A stretch of DNA of 64,000 nt from Pseudomonas sp. GR 6-02 (GCF_001655615.1 NZ_CP011567.1:2985001-3049000), one strand, 5' to 3'. Shown: positions 8,781 to 17,787, counted from the stretch's first letter. The notes: generated from the letters alone by a model not told the origin. Translations and numbers: made by a program.

Positions 8781-9815
8781 TCACGCCGCTACCGCTTGCT
8801 GCTGTTGGTTGAGCAGCGGCACCGCGCGTACCGAGCTGCCGGGTTGCAATTGCAGGCGTTTGGCGGTGAGGCGGTCGACCACCAGGCTATTGCCCACCAG
8901 CCGCGCCCGGGCGGTGGTGATGCGGCAGTTTTCCAGGCGACGGTTGTGGATCAGCCATACCGGGGCCTGGTCGTCGGGCGTGCCGATGGCCAGCACCAGT
9001 GATTGGCTGTCGCGCACCGCGCGGATTCTCGACACCGGGGCTTCGATCACCGGGCCTGCGTCGAAGATGTCGATGTAACCCTTATGGGCAAACCCCTCGG
9101 CGGTGAGGATCTTCAGCGCCGGTTCGGTGTTGGGGTGGGGCTTGCCGATCACCGCCTGGGCCTGTTCGGTGAGCAGGCAGGTGTAGAGCGGCTGGCGCGG
9201 CATCAGTTCGGCGATGAACGCTTTGCTGCCCAGCCCCGACAAGTGATCGGCATGGCTGAAATCCATCTTGAAGAAGTGCCGGCCCAGGCTGTCCCAGAAC
9301 GGTGAGCAGCCATGTTCGTCGGCACTGCCGCGCAGTTCGGCGATGAGCTTGTCGCCGAACAGCTGGGGGAATTCGGCAACGAACAGCAGTCCCCCCAGCG
9401 ACAGCAATCGACCATTGCTGCCATAACGTTGATCGTGTCGCAGAAACAACGAGCAGATTTCCGATTGCCCGGTCATTTCGTTGTTGAGGAACAACGTGGG
9501 GATCTGGCGCTGAATGCCCAGGTCCGGCGATGAACTGACCGTGAGCCCGACCCGGTAGTTGTACCAGGGCTCACGCAGACCGACGGCCCCGATCAGGGCA
9601 CTGACGCCGACCACTTGCTGATCATCGTCTTCGAGCACAAACAGGTAGTCGGCATCCGCGCGCTCGACCTGTTCGGCGAAAGTCCGCTGGGCCCAGCGCA
9701 CCCGGTGGGTCAGGCGCTCTTCGTTGGCCGGCAGGGTAGTGAACCCGGGGCCGGCCCGTTGTACCAAATCCAGTAAAGCGGGCAGGTCGGTCATTTGAAC
9801 CGGGCGCAAAATCAT
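8781..9815 (-). CDS. AruG-like arginine N-succinyltransferase beta-subunit paralogue
   Basis: A 344-residue AstA-superfamily acyltransferase. MILRPVQMTDLPALLDLVQRAGPGFTTLPAN, REPWYNYRVGLTVSSS and SLGRHFFKMDFSHADHL are hallmarks of the AruG subunit of arginine/ornithine N-succinyltransferase, which transfers succinyl from succinyl-CoA to the alpha-amino group. It follows the AruF-like gene as in the aru operon, but none of aruC, D, B or E is here. The pair instead sits next to a permease and a glutamine-synthetase-like gene, so this is probably a second, specialised copy. The true acceptor is unknown. Confidence 0.85.
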   Translation of the reverse strand: MILRPVQMTDLPALLDLVQRAGPGFTTLPANEERLTHRVRWAQRTFAEQVERADADYLFVLEDDDQQVVGVSALIGAVGLREPWYNYRVGLTVSSSPDLGIQRQIPTLFLNNEMTGQSEICSLFLRHDQRYGSNGRLLSLGGLLFVAEFPQLFGDKLIAELRGSADEHGCSPFWDSLGRHFFKMDFSHADHLSGLGSKAFIAELMPRQPLYTCLLTEQAQAVIGKPHPNTEPALKILTAEGFAHKGYIDIFDAGPVIEAPVSRIRAVRDSQSLVLAIGTPDDQAPVWLIHNRRLENCRITTARARLVGNSLVVDRLTAKRLQLQPGSSVRAVPLLNQQQQAVAA

Positions 9816-9876
9816 GATGCAGCTCCTTCTTCGCGCCTGCTCGGGCGCTGTCGTTGGGCTCGGGGCCGGTTGCCAC

Positions 9877-10893
9877 TCACAGGGCGATCAGCCGGATCGC
9901 ACTGGCGTCGGTCACGTTCAAGGCCGCGCACATCTCGGCGCTCAAGGCGATAGGTTGCCCGGCGCAGTAGTCCAGTTCGGCGACGATGGCGCGGTAGTCC
10001 TTCAACGAATCGTTGCTCACCAGGTAACTGCCACGGGCGTCGATGGGCGAGCCCGTCTGCACCGTGCCGGCCTGGCTCTGGGCGATGGAACGAATGCTTG
10101 AGGTGCGGGCGTACAGCGTCGGGCCGCCGTCGAACAGGTCGATGTAGCTGTTGGTCTCGAAGCCTTCGCGCTCCAGAATGTCGAAGGCCTCCTGGCCATC
10201 GGGGTGGATCCGGCCGATGCAATCTTGCGCAGCCTGCGACAGCATCGGCACGTAGATCGGGTATTGCGGCATCAATTCTGCGAGGAATGTCCGGCTCTGC
10301 AGGCCGCAAAGCCGCTCGGCCTCGACGTAAGGCAAATCGAAGAAATGCTTGCCCAGCGCATCCCAGAACGGCGATTGCCCCTGTTCGTCGCTGTAACCGA
10401 CGATCTCGGTGATCACCGCTTCGGCAAAACGTGCCGGGTGGGCGGCGATGAACAGCAGCCGCGCCCGGGACAGCAACTCGGAAAATGGCGTGCGCTCCAG
10501 TGCCGAGTCGATATGGAAACCGCGTAGCAAAGAGTGACCGCTGAGGTCTTGGCACAACGACAACGCCGGCACCCCATGCTCGATGTTCAGCTCCCGTGAG
10601 GCGCTGGTGAAATGGCGGTTGCGCAAACTGTAGAACGGCTCGCCGAACCCGGCGGTGGCGAGCACTTCCGAGCAGCCGACCAGACGGCGAGTCGTCAGGT
10701 TTTCCAGCACGAAGAAATAGTTCTCCGGACCTTGGCCCTGGACGTCTTTTTCGAACGAAGCACAGGAATCGAGAATTTTCTCCCTCAGGCGTTCGGTGTC
10801 GTCCGGCAAGGACGTGACCCCCACCAGACTGTCACGCGCCAGTTGCTGCAACTGGGGCAGGTCGGTTAACTCGACTGGACGTAAGACCAGCAT
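9877..10893 (-). CDS. AruF-like arginine N-succinyltransferase alpha-subunit paralogue
   Basis: A 338-residue protein of the AruF (alpha) type: MLVLRPVELTDLPQLQQLA, GVTSLPDD, EPFYSLRNRHFTSASRELNI, SPFWDALGKHFFDLPY and FLAELMPQYPIYVPML. I chose the ATG at 10893 because AGGAG lies seven bases upstream and AruF proteins begin MLV; an ATG two codons earlier is nearly on top of the AGGAG. With the AruG-like partner it likely forms a heteromeric N-succinyltransferase. Divergence from canonical AruF and the different neighbours suggest a paralogue with another role. Confidence 0.85.
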   Translation of the reverse strand: MLVLRPVELTDLPQLQQLARDSLVGVTSLPDDTERLREKILDSCASFEKDVQGQGPENYFFVLENLTTRRLVGCSEVLATAGFGEPFYSLRNRHFTSASRELNIEHGVPALSLCQDLSGHSLLRGFHIDSALERTPFSELLSRARLLFIAAHPARFAEAVITEIVGYSDEQGQSPFWDALGKHFFDLPYVEAERLCGLQSRTFLAELMPQYPIYVPMLSQAAQDCIGRIHPDGQEAFDILEREGFETNSYIDLFDGGPTLYARTSSIRSIAQSQAGTVQTGSPIDARGSYLVSNDSLKDYRAIVAELDYCAGQPIALSAEMCAALNVTDASAIRLIAL

Positions 10894-11012
10894 GGACATA
10901 CTCCTGTATCAAAGGGTTCGGCGGCTTGCACCGAACCTGACTATCACTGTCGGTTTCCACGCGTAAAATCGGCAGTCGCCTGAAATCATGTCAGACGTTG
11001 CTCTTTTTCTTG

Positions 11013-12362
11013 TCAGCCGTTGCTTGGGTCGGGCAGTGCGGTGCTGGCACCCAGTTTGTTGAGGAAGAACAGATAGACCAGGCCCAGGGCAATCCAGATC
11101 AGGCCGAGTTTCTGCGCATCGACGCCCATGTTGTACATGATGGCCGCGACGATTATGAAGCCGATGACCGGGCAGATCAGGTGACGGATCACCTGGCCGG
11201 ATTGCTGCCGGCGCCAGTAGTAGTTGATCACGGTCAGGTGCAGCAGCATGAAGCCGCTCAGGGCGCCGAAGTTCACCAGGGAGGTGAGGGTGTCCACCGA
11301 GTTGATGAACAGGTAGCAGATCACCAGCGACAGCACCGCCACCAGATAAATGCTCAAGTACGGTGTGTTGTGTTTCGGGTGCACTTTGGCCAGCACTTTT
11401 GGCAGTTTGCCGTCTCGGGCCATGCCGAACAGCAGTCGCGAAACCGCCGCTTGGGAGGTGATGGCGACCGCCACACCCCAGGCCAGCGCGGTGGCCACGG
11501 CGGTCAGGGTGGCCAGCCAGCTACCGGCGGCGATTTCGGCGATTTCATAGAACGCGGTGTCGGCGGACTTGAAGCCCAGGCCGGCGGCCAGGTCGGTGGC
11601 GATCCAGGTCTGCACAACGAAGATCACGCCCATCACCAGCAGCGTAATCAGCGCAGCCTTGCCGACGCTGCGGCCCGGATCGCCCTTGATCTCTTCGGCG
11701 AGGGTGGAAATGGCATCGAAACCGAGGAACGACAGCACCGCAATCGACACCGCTTGCATCAGCAGGGCGAAGTTGAAGGTTTCGGGGTTGTACAGCGGCG
11801 CCAGGGTCAGCTGACCGTTACCGCCGCCACTGTGCAAGGCAGTCCAGGCGTAGAACAGGAAGATCCCCAGCACCACCAGTTGCGCCAGCAGGAAGATGAT
11901 GTTCATCCGCGCGGTGAAGGTGATGCCCCGCAGGTTGACGAAAGTGGCGCTGACCAGAAAGGCCAGGATGAAACCGACTTTCGGGATGTCCGGGTACAAA
12001 TGATTCAGCGCCATCGCCGCGTATACGTAGAGCAGCGGCGGAATCAGCAGGTAATCGAGCAGCATCAGCCAGCCGGCGATAAACCCGACATGTTGGTTGA
12101 GGCCGCGTTGTGCGTAGGAATACACCGAGCCCGCCACCGGAAAGGCCCGGGCCATGCTGCCGTAACTGAGGGCGGTGAACAGCATCGCCACCATGCCGAT
12201 GATGTAGGCCAGCGGCACCATGCCGGGTGCTTCGGCGTTGACGTAACCATACACGCCGAACGGAGCGATGGGGATCATGAAGATCATCCCGTACACCACC
12301 AGGTCGGTCAGTGACAGGCTACGTTTCAACTCTTGCCTGTAGCCGAATTCTTCAATGTCCAT
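11013..12362 (-). CDS. APC-family permease, PuuP-like amine/amino acid importer
   Basis: A 449-residue protein with about 12 hydrophobic segments. LKRSLSLTDLVVYGMIFMIP and the following GVYGY segment, then YGSMARAFPVAGSVYSYAQR, VGFIAGWLMLLDYLL, SFLGFDAISTLAEEI and QAAVSRLLFGMARDGKLP are typical APC-superfamily segments and align well by eye with the putrescine importer PuuP. It sits in the inner membrane. Between a gamma-glutamyl-ligase-like gene and the succinyltransferase pair, it is the likely entry point of the pathway substrate (an amine or amino acid); this is inference. Confidence 0.85.
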   Translation of the reverse strand: MDIEEFGYRQELKRSLSLTDLVVYGMIFMIPIAPFGVYGYVNAEAPGMVPLAYIIGMVAMLFTALSYGSMARAFPVAGSVYSYAQRGLNQHVGFIAGWLMLLDYLLIPPLLYVYAAMALNHLYPDIPKVGFILAFLVSATFVNLRGITFTARMNIIFLLAQLVVLGIFLFYAWTALHSGGGNGQLTLAPLYNPETFNFALLMQAVSIAVLSFLGFDAISTLAEEIKGDPGRSVGKAALITLLVMGVIFVVQTWIATDLAAGLGFKSADTAFYEIAEIAAGSWLATLTAVATALAWGVAVAITSQAAVSRLLFGMARDGKLPKVLAKVHPKHNTPYLSIYLVAVLSLVICYLFINSVDTLTSLVNFGALSGFMLLHLTVINYYWRRQQSGQVIRHLICPVIGFIIVAAIMYNMGVDAQKLGLIWIALGLVYLFFLNKLGASTALPDPSNG

Positions 12363-12415
12363 GAAGCCGTTCTCCTTGATATAAGCAGCTACACGCTGCG
12401 AGTTTGAAGCTGTTG

Positions 12416-13168
12416 CTATAGCAGCGGCGCCAGATAGTCGGTCCAGCGACTGACGTTCTCAGAGGTGCGCAGCAGGTCGTTGCGCACCTCGATCAGCACC
12501 GAGTCCAGCCCGCGTGCGTCGCCGTGAACCGGTACGGTCATGTCACCCAGCGGATCGACTTTGTATGGCTGATTACCGGCGACTTTCAATGGGTGCCGGC
12601 TCAGGCCGTCGATCATTCGCTGGGCGTATTCCGTGGCCTGGCCGTACAACACGCCGACTTCCAGCGATCGTGGCTGGCCGTAATATATCGGCGTGAAACT
12701 GTGAATCCCCACCACTCGAACCGGTTTATTTTGCTCCACACGGGCGTCGATCAAGGTTTGCAGGCGTGCATGAAACGGTTTGAACAGGCAGTGCCGGCGG
12801 TATTCACGGGTGGCCTCGTCCAGATCGCGATTGCCCGGCACCTGATAAATCTCGCTCTGCAACGGAATGCTGTCCGGCGCGTGGCGCGGGCGGTTGAGGT
12901 CGATCAACAGCCGCGAATAGTTGGCCGCCAACAGGGTCGCGCCCAGTGCTTCGGCCAAACCCTCGGCCAGCGCCAGGGCGCCGATGTCCCAGGCGATGTG
13001 TTCGCGGGCGGCCTCCTCGCTCAGGCCCAGGTCGTTTAACCGGTCCGGGATAAAACGACTGGCGTGTTCACACACCAGAATCAGCGGGTGCTCGGAAGCT
13101 TCCCGGCTCAGGGTGTAGGCAGGCCGGGTGTAGAGGCCCAGTTCGGCGGATTCAGTACAGGCGCGCAT
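12416..13168 (-). CDS. N-formylglutamate amidohydrolase-family protein
   Basis: A 250-residue protein of the N-formylglutamate amidohydrolase family. Motifs: LILVCEHASRFIPDRLNDLGL (likely zinc-ligand region), HIAWDIGALALAEGLAEALG, LLIDLNRPRHAPDSIP and VGIHSFTPIYYG. The family hydrolyses N-acylated or amidated amino acids with zinc. It starts inside the 3' end of the glutamine-synthetase-like gene (ATG at 13168; a GTG at 13177 is possible), so the two are coupled. Without hut genes nearby, a histidine-pathway role is unlikely; hydrolysis of a gamma-glutamyl or N-acyl intermediate is more plausible. Confidence 0.82.
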   Translation of the reverse strand: MRACTESAELGLYTRPAYTLSREASEHPLILVCEHASRFIPDRLNDLGLSEEAAREHIAWDIGALALAEGLAEALGATLLAANYSRLLIDLNRPRHAPDSIPLQSEIYQVPGNRDLDEATREYRRHCLFKPFHARLQTLIDARVEQNKPVRVVGIHSFTPIYYGQPRSLEVGVLYGQATEYAQRMIDGLSRHPLKVAGNQPYKVDPLGDMTVPVHGDARGLDSVLIEVRNDLLRTSENVSRWTDYLAPLL

Positions 13169-14483
13169 AGTGCTCACAGAGGTCGGCGGGCGAGAGCTGT
13201 TCCGTCAGCGTCAGTTCCTCGGTTTTCAGGGCGAAGTAGGTGTCCAGTAACGCGCTCGGCAGGGCTTCGATCAGCGCCTCGCTGTTGCGCAGGCAATCCA
13301 GTGCCCGGGACAGCGACGCGGGCAGGGCGACGATGCCGCGGGCATGGCGTTGCTCTTCGTTCAGGGAGTCAGGGATTTCATCGGTGATGGCGTTCAACGC
13401 CAGGCGCTGCTCGATACCCAGGCGCCCGGCGATCAGCAATGCAGCCATGGCCAGGTGCGGTGAGGCGGTGGCGTCCATGGCGCGAAATTCCAGGTTGTAC
13501 TGCATCGCCACGGATTTGCCGCCCAGGCTGACGGTCGGGCAAATCCGCAGCGCCGCTTCGCGGTTGCGTTGGCCGAGGCAGGCGTAGGAAGCGCTCCAGT
13601 GGTGGGGCTGCAAGCGTTCATAGGAAACCGGCGTTGGGGTGGTGAACGCGCAGAGCGCCGGCAAGTAATGCAGAACGCCGGCGGCCCAATGCTGGCCGAG
13701 GGTCGACAGGCCGTTGGCGGTGCCAGCGTCATACATCACCGGTTGGCCGGCCATGTCTTGCAGGCTCACGTGCAAATGCACGCCGTTGCACACGGCATGC
13801 TCGGCCGTCTTGGGGGCGAAACTCAGGCTGAGGCCCATTTGCCGGGCAATCTCACGGGTGATCTCGCGCACGTTCACCGCGCGGTCGGCGGCGGCGACAC
13901 CAAGGGCCGGGCGGCAGGTGATTTCGTATTGGTGCTTGCCGTATTCCGGCAGGAACATTTCCGGTTCGACGCCGCCGGCTCGCAGTGCACTGAGCAGCCA
14001 GCCGCCGAATTCGGCGCCTTGGCGCTGGGCTTCCAGAGAGAACGCCAGGTGCTCCGCCGCGCCGCTGTCGAGGTTGAATTCGTGTTCGAACGCGGCGTTG
14101 ATCTGCAAACCCAACTCGTCGCGATAGCGCTCCACTTCGTTGCGCAACAGCGTACGAGGGCAGGCGCCCCACGGACGGCCATCGGTTTCGCGAATGTCGC
14201 CGTGAATGAAGTCCAGCGCCGGGGCGTCGGCATCCGGGCCGTTGTTGACGGTCACCCGGCTGCTCAAGTCGGGAATCAGCCGTAAATCCCCATAAGCGCC
14301 CCAAGGGTTGCTGGCGGCGATGATGTCTTGCGGGGTCAGGGCGCTATTGGCCGGCACCCAGCCGCAACCGGCCACTTGATAGGCATCGAGTTCGTCGGTG
14401 GGGAAGGAACGGCCGCGTGTCACGCCGATCAGGTCGGTGGTGACAATGGTGGTCATGGGCAGGGGTGACAGGCGTTCGCTCAT
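13152..14483 (-). CDS. Glutamine synthetase-like ligase (PuuA/PA5508 type)
   Basis: A 443-residue member of the glutamine synthetase superfamily, shorter than housekeeping GlnA and of the gamma-glutamylpolyamine-synthetase type. Visible motifs are AAFEHEFNL (metal ligand Glu), CNGVHLHVSLQD (nucleotide and metal site), HHWSASYACLGQRNREAALRICP and NLEFRAMDATASPHLAMAAL. I start at the ATG at 14483, which overlaps the isochorismatase stop (ATGA). The longer reading frame upstream is out-of-frame translation of that gene. Its neighbours (RpiR, isochorismatase, amidohydrolase, permease) match, from memory, the P. aeruginosa PA5506-PA5510 locus. It probably gamma-glutamylates an amine; the substrate is unknown. 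Confidence 0.85.
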   Translation of the reverse strand: MSERLSPLPMTTIVTTDLIGVTRGRSFPTDELDAYQVAGCGWVPANSALTPQDIIAASNPWGAYGDLRLIPDLSSRVTVNNGPDADAPALDFIHGDIRETDGRPWGACPRTLLRNEVERYRDELGLQINAAFEHEFNLDSGAAEHLAFSLEAQRQGAEFGGWLLSALRAGGVEPEMFLPEYGKHQYEITCRPALGVAAADRAVNVREITREIARQMGLSLSFAPKTAEHAVCNGVHLHVSLQDMAGQPVMYDAGTANGLSTLGQHWAAGVLHYLPALCAFTTPTPVSYERLQPHHWSASYACLGQRNREAALRICPTVSLGGKSVAMQYNLEFRAMDATASPHLAMAALLIAGRLGIEQRLALNAITDEIPDSLNEEQRHARGIVALPASLSRALDCLRNSEALIEALPSALLDTYFALKTEELTLTEQLSPADLCEHYARLY

Positions 14484-15118
14484 GGCTGCATCTCCTGCAA
14501 CCGGCCAAGCACAGTCTGGGTGTCGGTGATCCAGCAGTAGCCCTTGATGGCGTTCAGGCAGGCGTGATGCCGCTGTTCGGTGTAGGTGGCGCAGGCATCT
14601 TCGACCAGCGTTACCAGATACCCGCGGTCGGCGGCGTCGCGCACGGCCATGTCGACGCATTGGTCGGTGACGATGCCGGCGATGATCAGGTGGCGGGTTT
14701 CAAGGTTGCGCAGCACGTAGTCAATGCTGGTGGAGTTGAACACCCCGGAAGAGGTCTTGGGCAGCACGATTTCGTTTTCGGTCGGCGTCAGCTCTTCGAT
14801 GATTTGCGCTTGCGGGCTGCCCTTGGGCAGGTGCATGTCCGAGAGTTTGTGGTCCAGCGAACGGTCGCGGCCATCGGCGGTGAGGCTTTCGATGAGTGTG
14901 TGCAACACGTTTTGCCGGGCGCTGCGAAAGGCATCGAGCAGCCTGCGTTGATTGGGCACCACCTGCGTGCGGGCGCGGGTCAGGAAGTAGTCGGCATCCG
15001 GCTCGTTGAGGTGCGGGTCGAACTGCGGTTCGAGCCAGGCACGTTGCATGTCCACCAGCAACAGCGCGGTGTGGTCGGCGGCAAACGGCAAGTCCCGGGG
15101 CGAATGGTGGGGGAGCAT
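14480..15118 (-). CDS. Isochorismatase-fold cysteine hydrolase
   Basis: A 212-residue isochorismatase-like hydrolase. ALLLVDMQRAWL carries the catalytic Asp, LPKTSSGVFNSTSIDYVLR the catalytic Lys, and LIIAGIVTDQCVDMAVRDAADRGY the nucleophilic Cys and its helix. The family includes nicotinamidases, ureidoacrylate hydrolases and other amidases. I start at 15118 (AAGGA just upstream) rather than the ATG two codons earlier. It lies directly after the RpiR gene and overlaps the ligase start by four bases. An amide-cleaving step in the same pathway is likely. Confidence 0.85.
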   Translation of the reverse strand: MLPHHSPRDLPFAADHTALLLVDMQRAWLEPQFDPHLNEPDADYFLTRARTQVVPNQRRLLDAFRSARQNVLHTLIESLTADGRDRSLDHKLSDMHLPKGSPQAQIIEELTPTENEIVLPKTSSGVFNSTSIDYVLRNLETRHLIIAGIVTDQCVDMAVRDAADRGYLVTLVEDACATYTEQRHHACLNAIKGYCWITDTQTVLGRLQEMQP

Positions 15119-15126
15119 GAACATCC

Positions 15127-15981
15127 TTATTTATCCTCCAGCAGGTGAGTGTCGAAGTCGGCTCGCAGGGCATCGATGCCTTCCAGGCGATCGGCCAGAT
15201 CGGGGCTGCGCAGGGTCAGGCAGGCAATCAGTGCTTCAACCTGGGCCAGCGCCGGCACTATCGAGTCGAAGGCCGACGCCGATTCCACCGGTGCGCTGAT
15301 GATCAGGTCGGCTATTTCCCGCAGCGGTGATGCGTAGATGTCGGTGAACAACACGACGCGCGCATGTCGGCTCTTCGCGGCATTGGCGACCCGCAGGGCC
15401 TGGGACTGATAGCGGCGATAGTCGAACACCAGCAATACGTCCTGACGCTGTACGTCAAACAACCGGTCCGGTAATTGGGCGTTGTCTTCCAGGGCGAAAC
15501 AGCCGGGCCGCAACAGGCGCAGGTGATTGAGCAAATAGTTGGCGAGGAAACTGCTGAAGCGACCGCCAAAGCAGTGGACCTGGTGGCGGGTGTCGAGCAG
15601 CCACTCCACCAGAATCCGCACATCTTCAGGCTGGGTCAGCGCCTGGGTTTCTACCAGTGCCCGATGGCTGTCTGCCAGATAATGGCTCCAGGGGTCATCT
15701 TTTTTGAGTTGGGCGCGGGGCTGCAACAGGGTGCTGGGGGAGCGCAGGCGGTGATCCATGTCACTGAGCAAGGCTTCCTGAAAATCGGCGTAACCGCTGA
15801 AACCAAGTTTTTTTACCAGCCGCACGATGGTCGGATCGCTGACACCGGCATGTTCGGCCAGACGTGACATCGGGCCCAGTCCGTTACGCGGGTACTGGTC
15901 CAGCAAGGCACGTATGACTTTGCGTTCCGACGGCGTGAAGTCCAGGCCGGGCTCGGTGATCAGGTCTCTGAGAGGGGGCAT
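15127..15981 (-). CDS. MurR/RpiR-family transcriptional regulator
   Basis: A 284-residue regulator. The N-terminal helix-turn-helix spans about residues 15-75 (TPSERKVIRALL, MSRLAEHAGVSDPTIVRLVKKLGFSGYADFQEALL). A SIS-type effector domain follows from about 120 (HQVHCFGGRFSSFLANYLLNHL, VLLVFDYRRYQSQALRVANAAKSR, ADLIISAP). RpiR regulators usually sense sugar phosphates, but this subgroup accompanies amino acid and amine operons. It is the first gene of the minus-strand block and probably controls it. Confidence 0.88.
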   Translation of the reverse strand: MPPLRDLITEPGLDFTPSERKVIRALLDQYPRNGLGPMSRLAEHAGVSDPTIVRLVKKLGFSGYADFQEALLSDMDHRLRSPSTLLQPRAQLKKDDPWSHYLADSHRALVETQALTQPEDVRILVEWLLDTRHQVHCFGGRFSSFLANYLLNHLRLLRPGCFALEDNAQLPDRLFDVQRQDVLLVFDYRRYQSQALRVANAAKSRHARVVLFTDIYASPLREIADLIISAPVESASAFDSIVPALAQVEALIACLTLRSPDLADRLEGIDALRADFDTHLLEDK

Positions 15982-16220
15982 CCGGGCTCCTGCTGGATGG
16001 GTATGTCGGTTTCATTTCATAAAACGCTAAATTAGTATTTATGTAACGTGTGCTACATGTCTAGTTAATTTTTGTGCGGATTTTGAAAGCACTAAAATGG
16101 GGCAAAACCCCCGTGCGTGCGGGGCTGAGTGGATGTCGACAGGCTTTGTAGGACATCGCCCATAGAGGTGTGAGATATCGACCCAGCTCAGGAATAAAAT
16201 GGGCGTTGTGAGCCCACGCC

Positions 16221-16365
16221 GTAGCAGCTGCCGAGCCCGCGAGGCTGCGTTCGGCCGCGTAGCAGTCGTAAACCCTGAGTGCACAGTGTGCCTGACGGAT
16301 CACAGTGCCTGATTTTACGACCGCTACGCGGCCGAACGCAGCCTCGCAGGCTCGGCAGCTGCTAC
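16221..16365. repeat. REPIN: two inverted REP elements
   Basis: The left arm at 16221-16268 begins GTAGCAGCTGCCGAGC and the right arm at 16318-16365 ends GCAGCTGCTAC. About 50 bases lie between them. It belongs to the same family as the copies at 1095-1226 and 31104-31151 and fills most of the 480-base gap between the RpiR gene and the phosphatase-like gene. The rest of the gap shows no coding signal. Confidence 0.85.
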
Positions 16366-16459
16366 AAGGAAGGCGCCTAGAGTGCGTTTCTTGCGGCACA
16401 ATGAACCGATTGTTCGCGGCATCGTGCCATCTTTCATCCCATCGACAGAGAGAACCTTC

Positions 16460-17032
16460 GTGCAGGCAACCCGCTTGACCCTGATTTGTCACGCTCGAAC
16501 CGTCGCACAGAAACTGGCGCGTTTTCCTACGAATGAACCCGTGGAAATGGATTGGCAATCGGCGAAGGGCTCGCGCTGTCGTCTGTTCAAGCGAGCCCCC
16601 CGTTTACTCTGCGGCCCTGAACGGCGGACCCGGCAAACCGCTGAGCTGTTTGGCGACAACGTGGAGATTGTCACGGCATTGGGGGATTGCGATTTCGGAC
16701 GCTGGAAGGGCACGTCGATCGACGATTTGCAAACATCCGAACCCGAGACGCTCCAGGCCTGGCTCAGCGACCCGACGTCGGCGCCCCACGGTGGAGAGTC
16801 AGTGGCGCAGCTCGGTGAGCGAGTGGCCGCGTGGATGAAAGCCCTTGAGGCGACACCGGAGCATATCGTTGCCATCACCCATCCGTTTGTCATTCGCGCC
16901 GCGCTGATGCAGGTGTTGCAGGGCACCGGGTTCAACCAGATCGATGTCGAACCGTTGTCGGCCGTCGAGTTGCGGTTCAACGGTCGCTGGCGGTTACGCT
17001 TGACGGGCATGGACCCTGAAGGAGTGCTGTGA
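16460..17032 (+). CDS. Histidine phosphatase-family protein with altered RHG motif
   Basis: A 190-residue protein of the histidine phosphatase (phosphoglycerate mutase-like) superfamily. I chose GTG 16460, after AGAGAACC, because translation then begins just before the first strand. The usual RHGxT is replaced by CHART in LICHARTVAQ, so the first catalytic Arg is Cys while the His is kept. ERRTRQTAELFG and the second His in AITHPFVIRAAL are present. The stop overlaps the cobF start. CobC-type phosphatases act in cobalamin synthesis, but the altered motif makes activity uncertain. Confidence 0.72.
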   Translation: MQATRLTLICHARTVAQKLARFPTNEPVEMDWQSAKGSRCRLFKRAPRLLCGPERRTRQTAELFGDNVEIVTALGDCDFGRWKGTSIDDLQTSEPETLQAWLSDPTSAPHGGESVAQLGERVAAWMKALEATPEHIVAITHPFVIRAALMQVLQGTGFNQIDVEPLSAVELRFNGRWRLRLTGMDPEGVL

Positions 17033-17787
17033 TGAAAAAACTTCTGGTTATCGGTGTCGGCGCGGGCAATCCCGACTACATCACGATGCAGGCGGTGAAA
17101 GCGCTGAACCGGGTCGACGTGTTTTTCCTCATGGACAAAGGCCAGAGCAAAGACAAACTGATCGACCTGCGCCGCGAGCTCTGCGAGCGCTACATCACCG
17201 ATCACGACTACCGCTTCGTTGAAGCCCACAGCCCGGAGCGTGAGCGCGGGGATGTGGACTACAACGCCAGCGTCGAAGACCTGAACCGTGCCAAGCAGCA
17301 GACGTTCGAGCGGTTGATCAATGAGGAAATGACCGACGATCAGTGCGCCGGTTTTCTGGTGTGGGGCGATCCGGCGTTGTATGACAGCACCATTCGGATC
17401 CTGCAGGCGATTCTGGCGTCCGGTCGTTGTCTGTTCGAATTCGAGGTGATCCCTGGCATCACCAGCGTGCAGGCGCTGGCGGCGCAACATAAGGTGCCGC
17501 TGAACAGCATCGGCCGCTCGATTGAAATCACCACCGGCCGACGGCTGGCGGCCGGCCAGGTAAGCGATGCCGACAGCCTGGTGGTAATGCTGGATGCGCA
17601 AGATGCCTACCATCACGTGGCTGATCAGGAGACAGACATTTACTGGGGGGCCTATCTGGGGACGCCGGATGAAATCCTGATCAGCGGCAAGCTCAAAGAC
17701 GTGGCCGATGAAATTGAGCGGGTGCGCAAGGCTGCGCGGTTGGCCAACGGGTGGATCATGGATACCTACCTGTTGCGCAAGCCTTGA
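17032..17787 (+). CDS. cobF: Precorrin-6A synthase (deacetylating)
   Basis: A 251-residue SAM-dependent tetrapyrrole methylase. LLVIGVGAGNPDYITMQAVKAL is the N-terminal substrate and SAM loop, CAGFLVWGDPALYDSTIRIL the middle glycine-rich motif, and FEVIPGITSVQALAAQHKVPLN the conserved PGITS segment. In the aerobic cobalamin pathway CobF methylates precorrin-5 at C-1 with loss of acetate, giving precorrin-6A. The ATG overlaps the preceding stop by one base and has AAGGAG upstream. The other cob genes are not in the window. Confidence 0.9.
   Translation: MKKLLVIGVGAGNPDYITMQAVKALNRVDVFFLMDKGQSKDKLIDLRRELCERYITDHDYRFVEAHSPERERGDVDYNASVEDLNRAKQQTFERLINEEMTDDQCAGFLVWGDPALYDSTIRILQAILASGRCLFEFEVIPGITSVQALAAQHKVPLNSIGRSIEITTGRRLAAGQVSDADSLVVMLDAQDAYHHVADQETDIYWGAYLGTPDEILISGKLKDVADEIERVRKAARLANGWIMDTYLLRKP

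Noticed and set aside
8781..10893. Canonical aruFG of the arginine succinyltransferase pathway
   Set aside because: The pair lacks aruC, aruD, aruB and aruE on either side, so I describe the genes as paralogues and give no symbol.
10998..12314. A 438-codon plus-strand frame opposite the PuuP-like permease
   Set aside because: It is rich in His, Gln and Gly without any fold signature, as expected from the complement of membrane-protein codons.
17032..17787. Cobalamin riboswitch before cobF
   Set aside because: The upstream gene overlaps cobF by one base and the space before that gene is filled by a REPIN; no B12-box-like sequence was seen.
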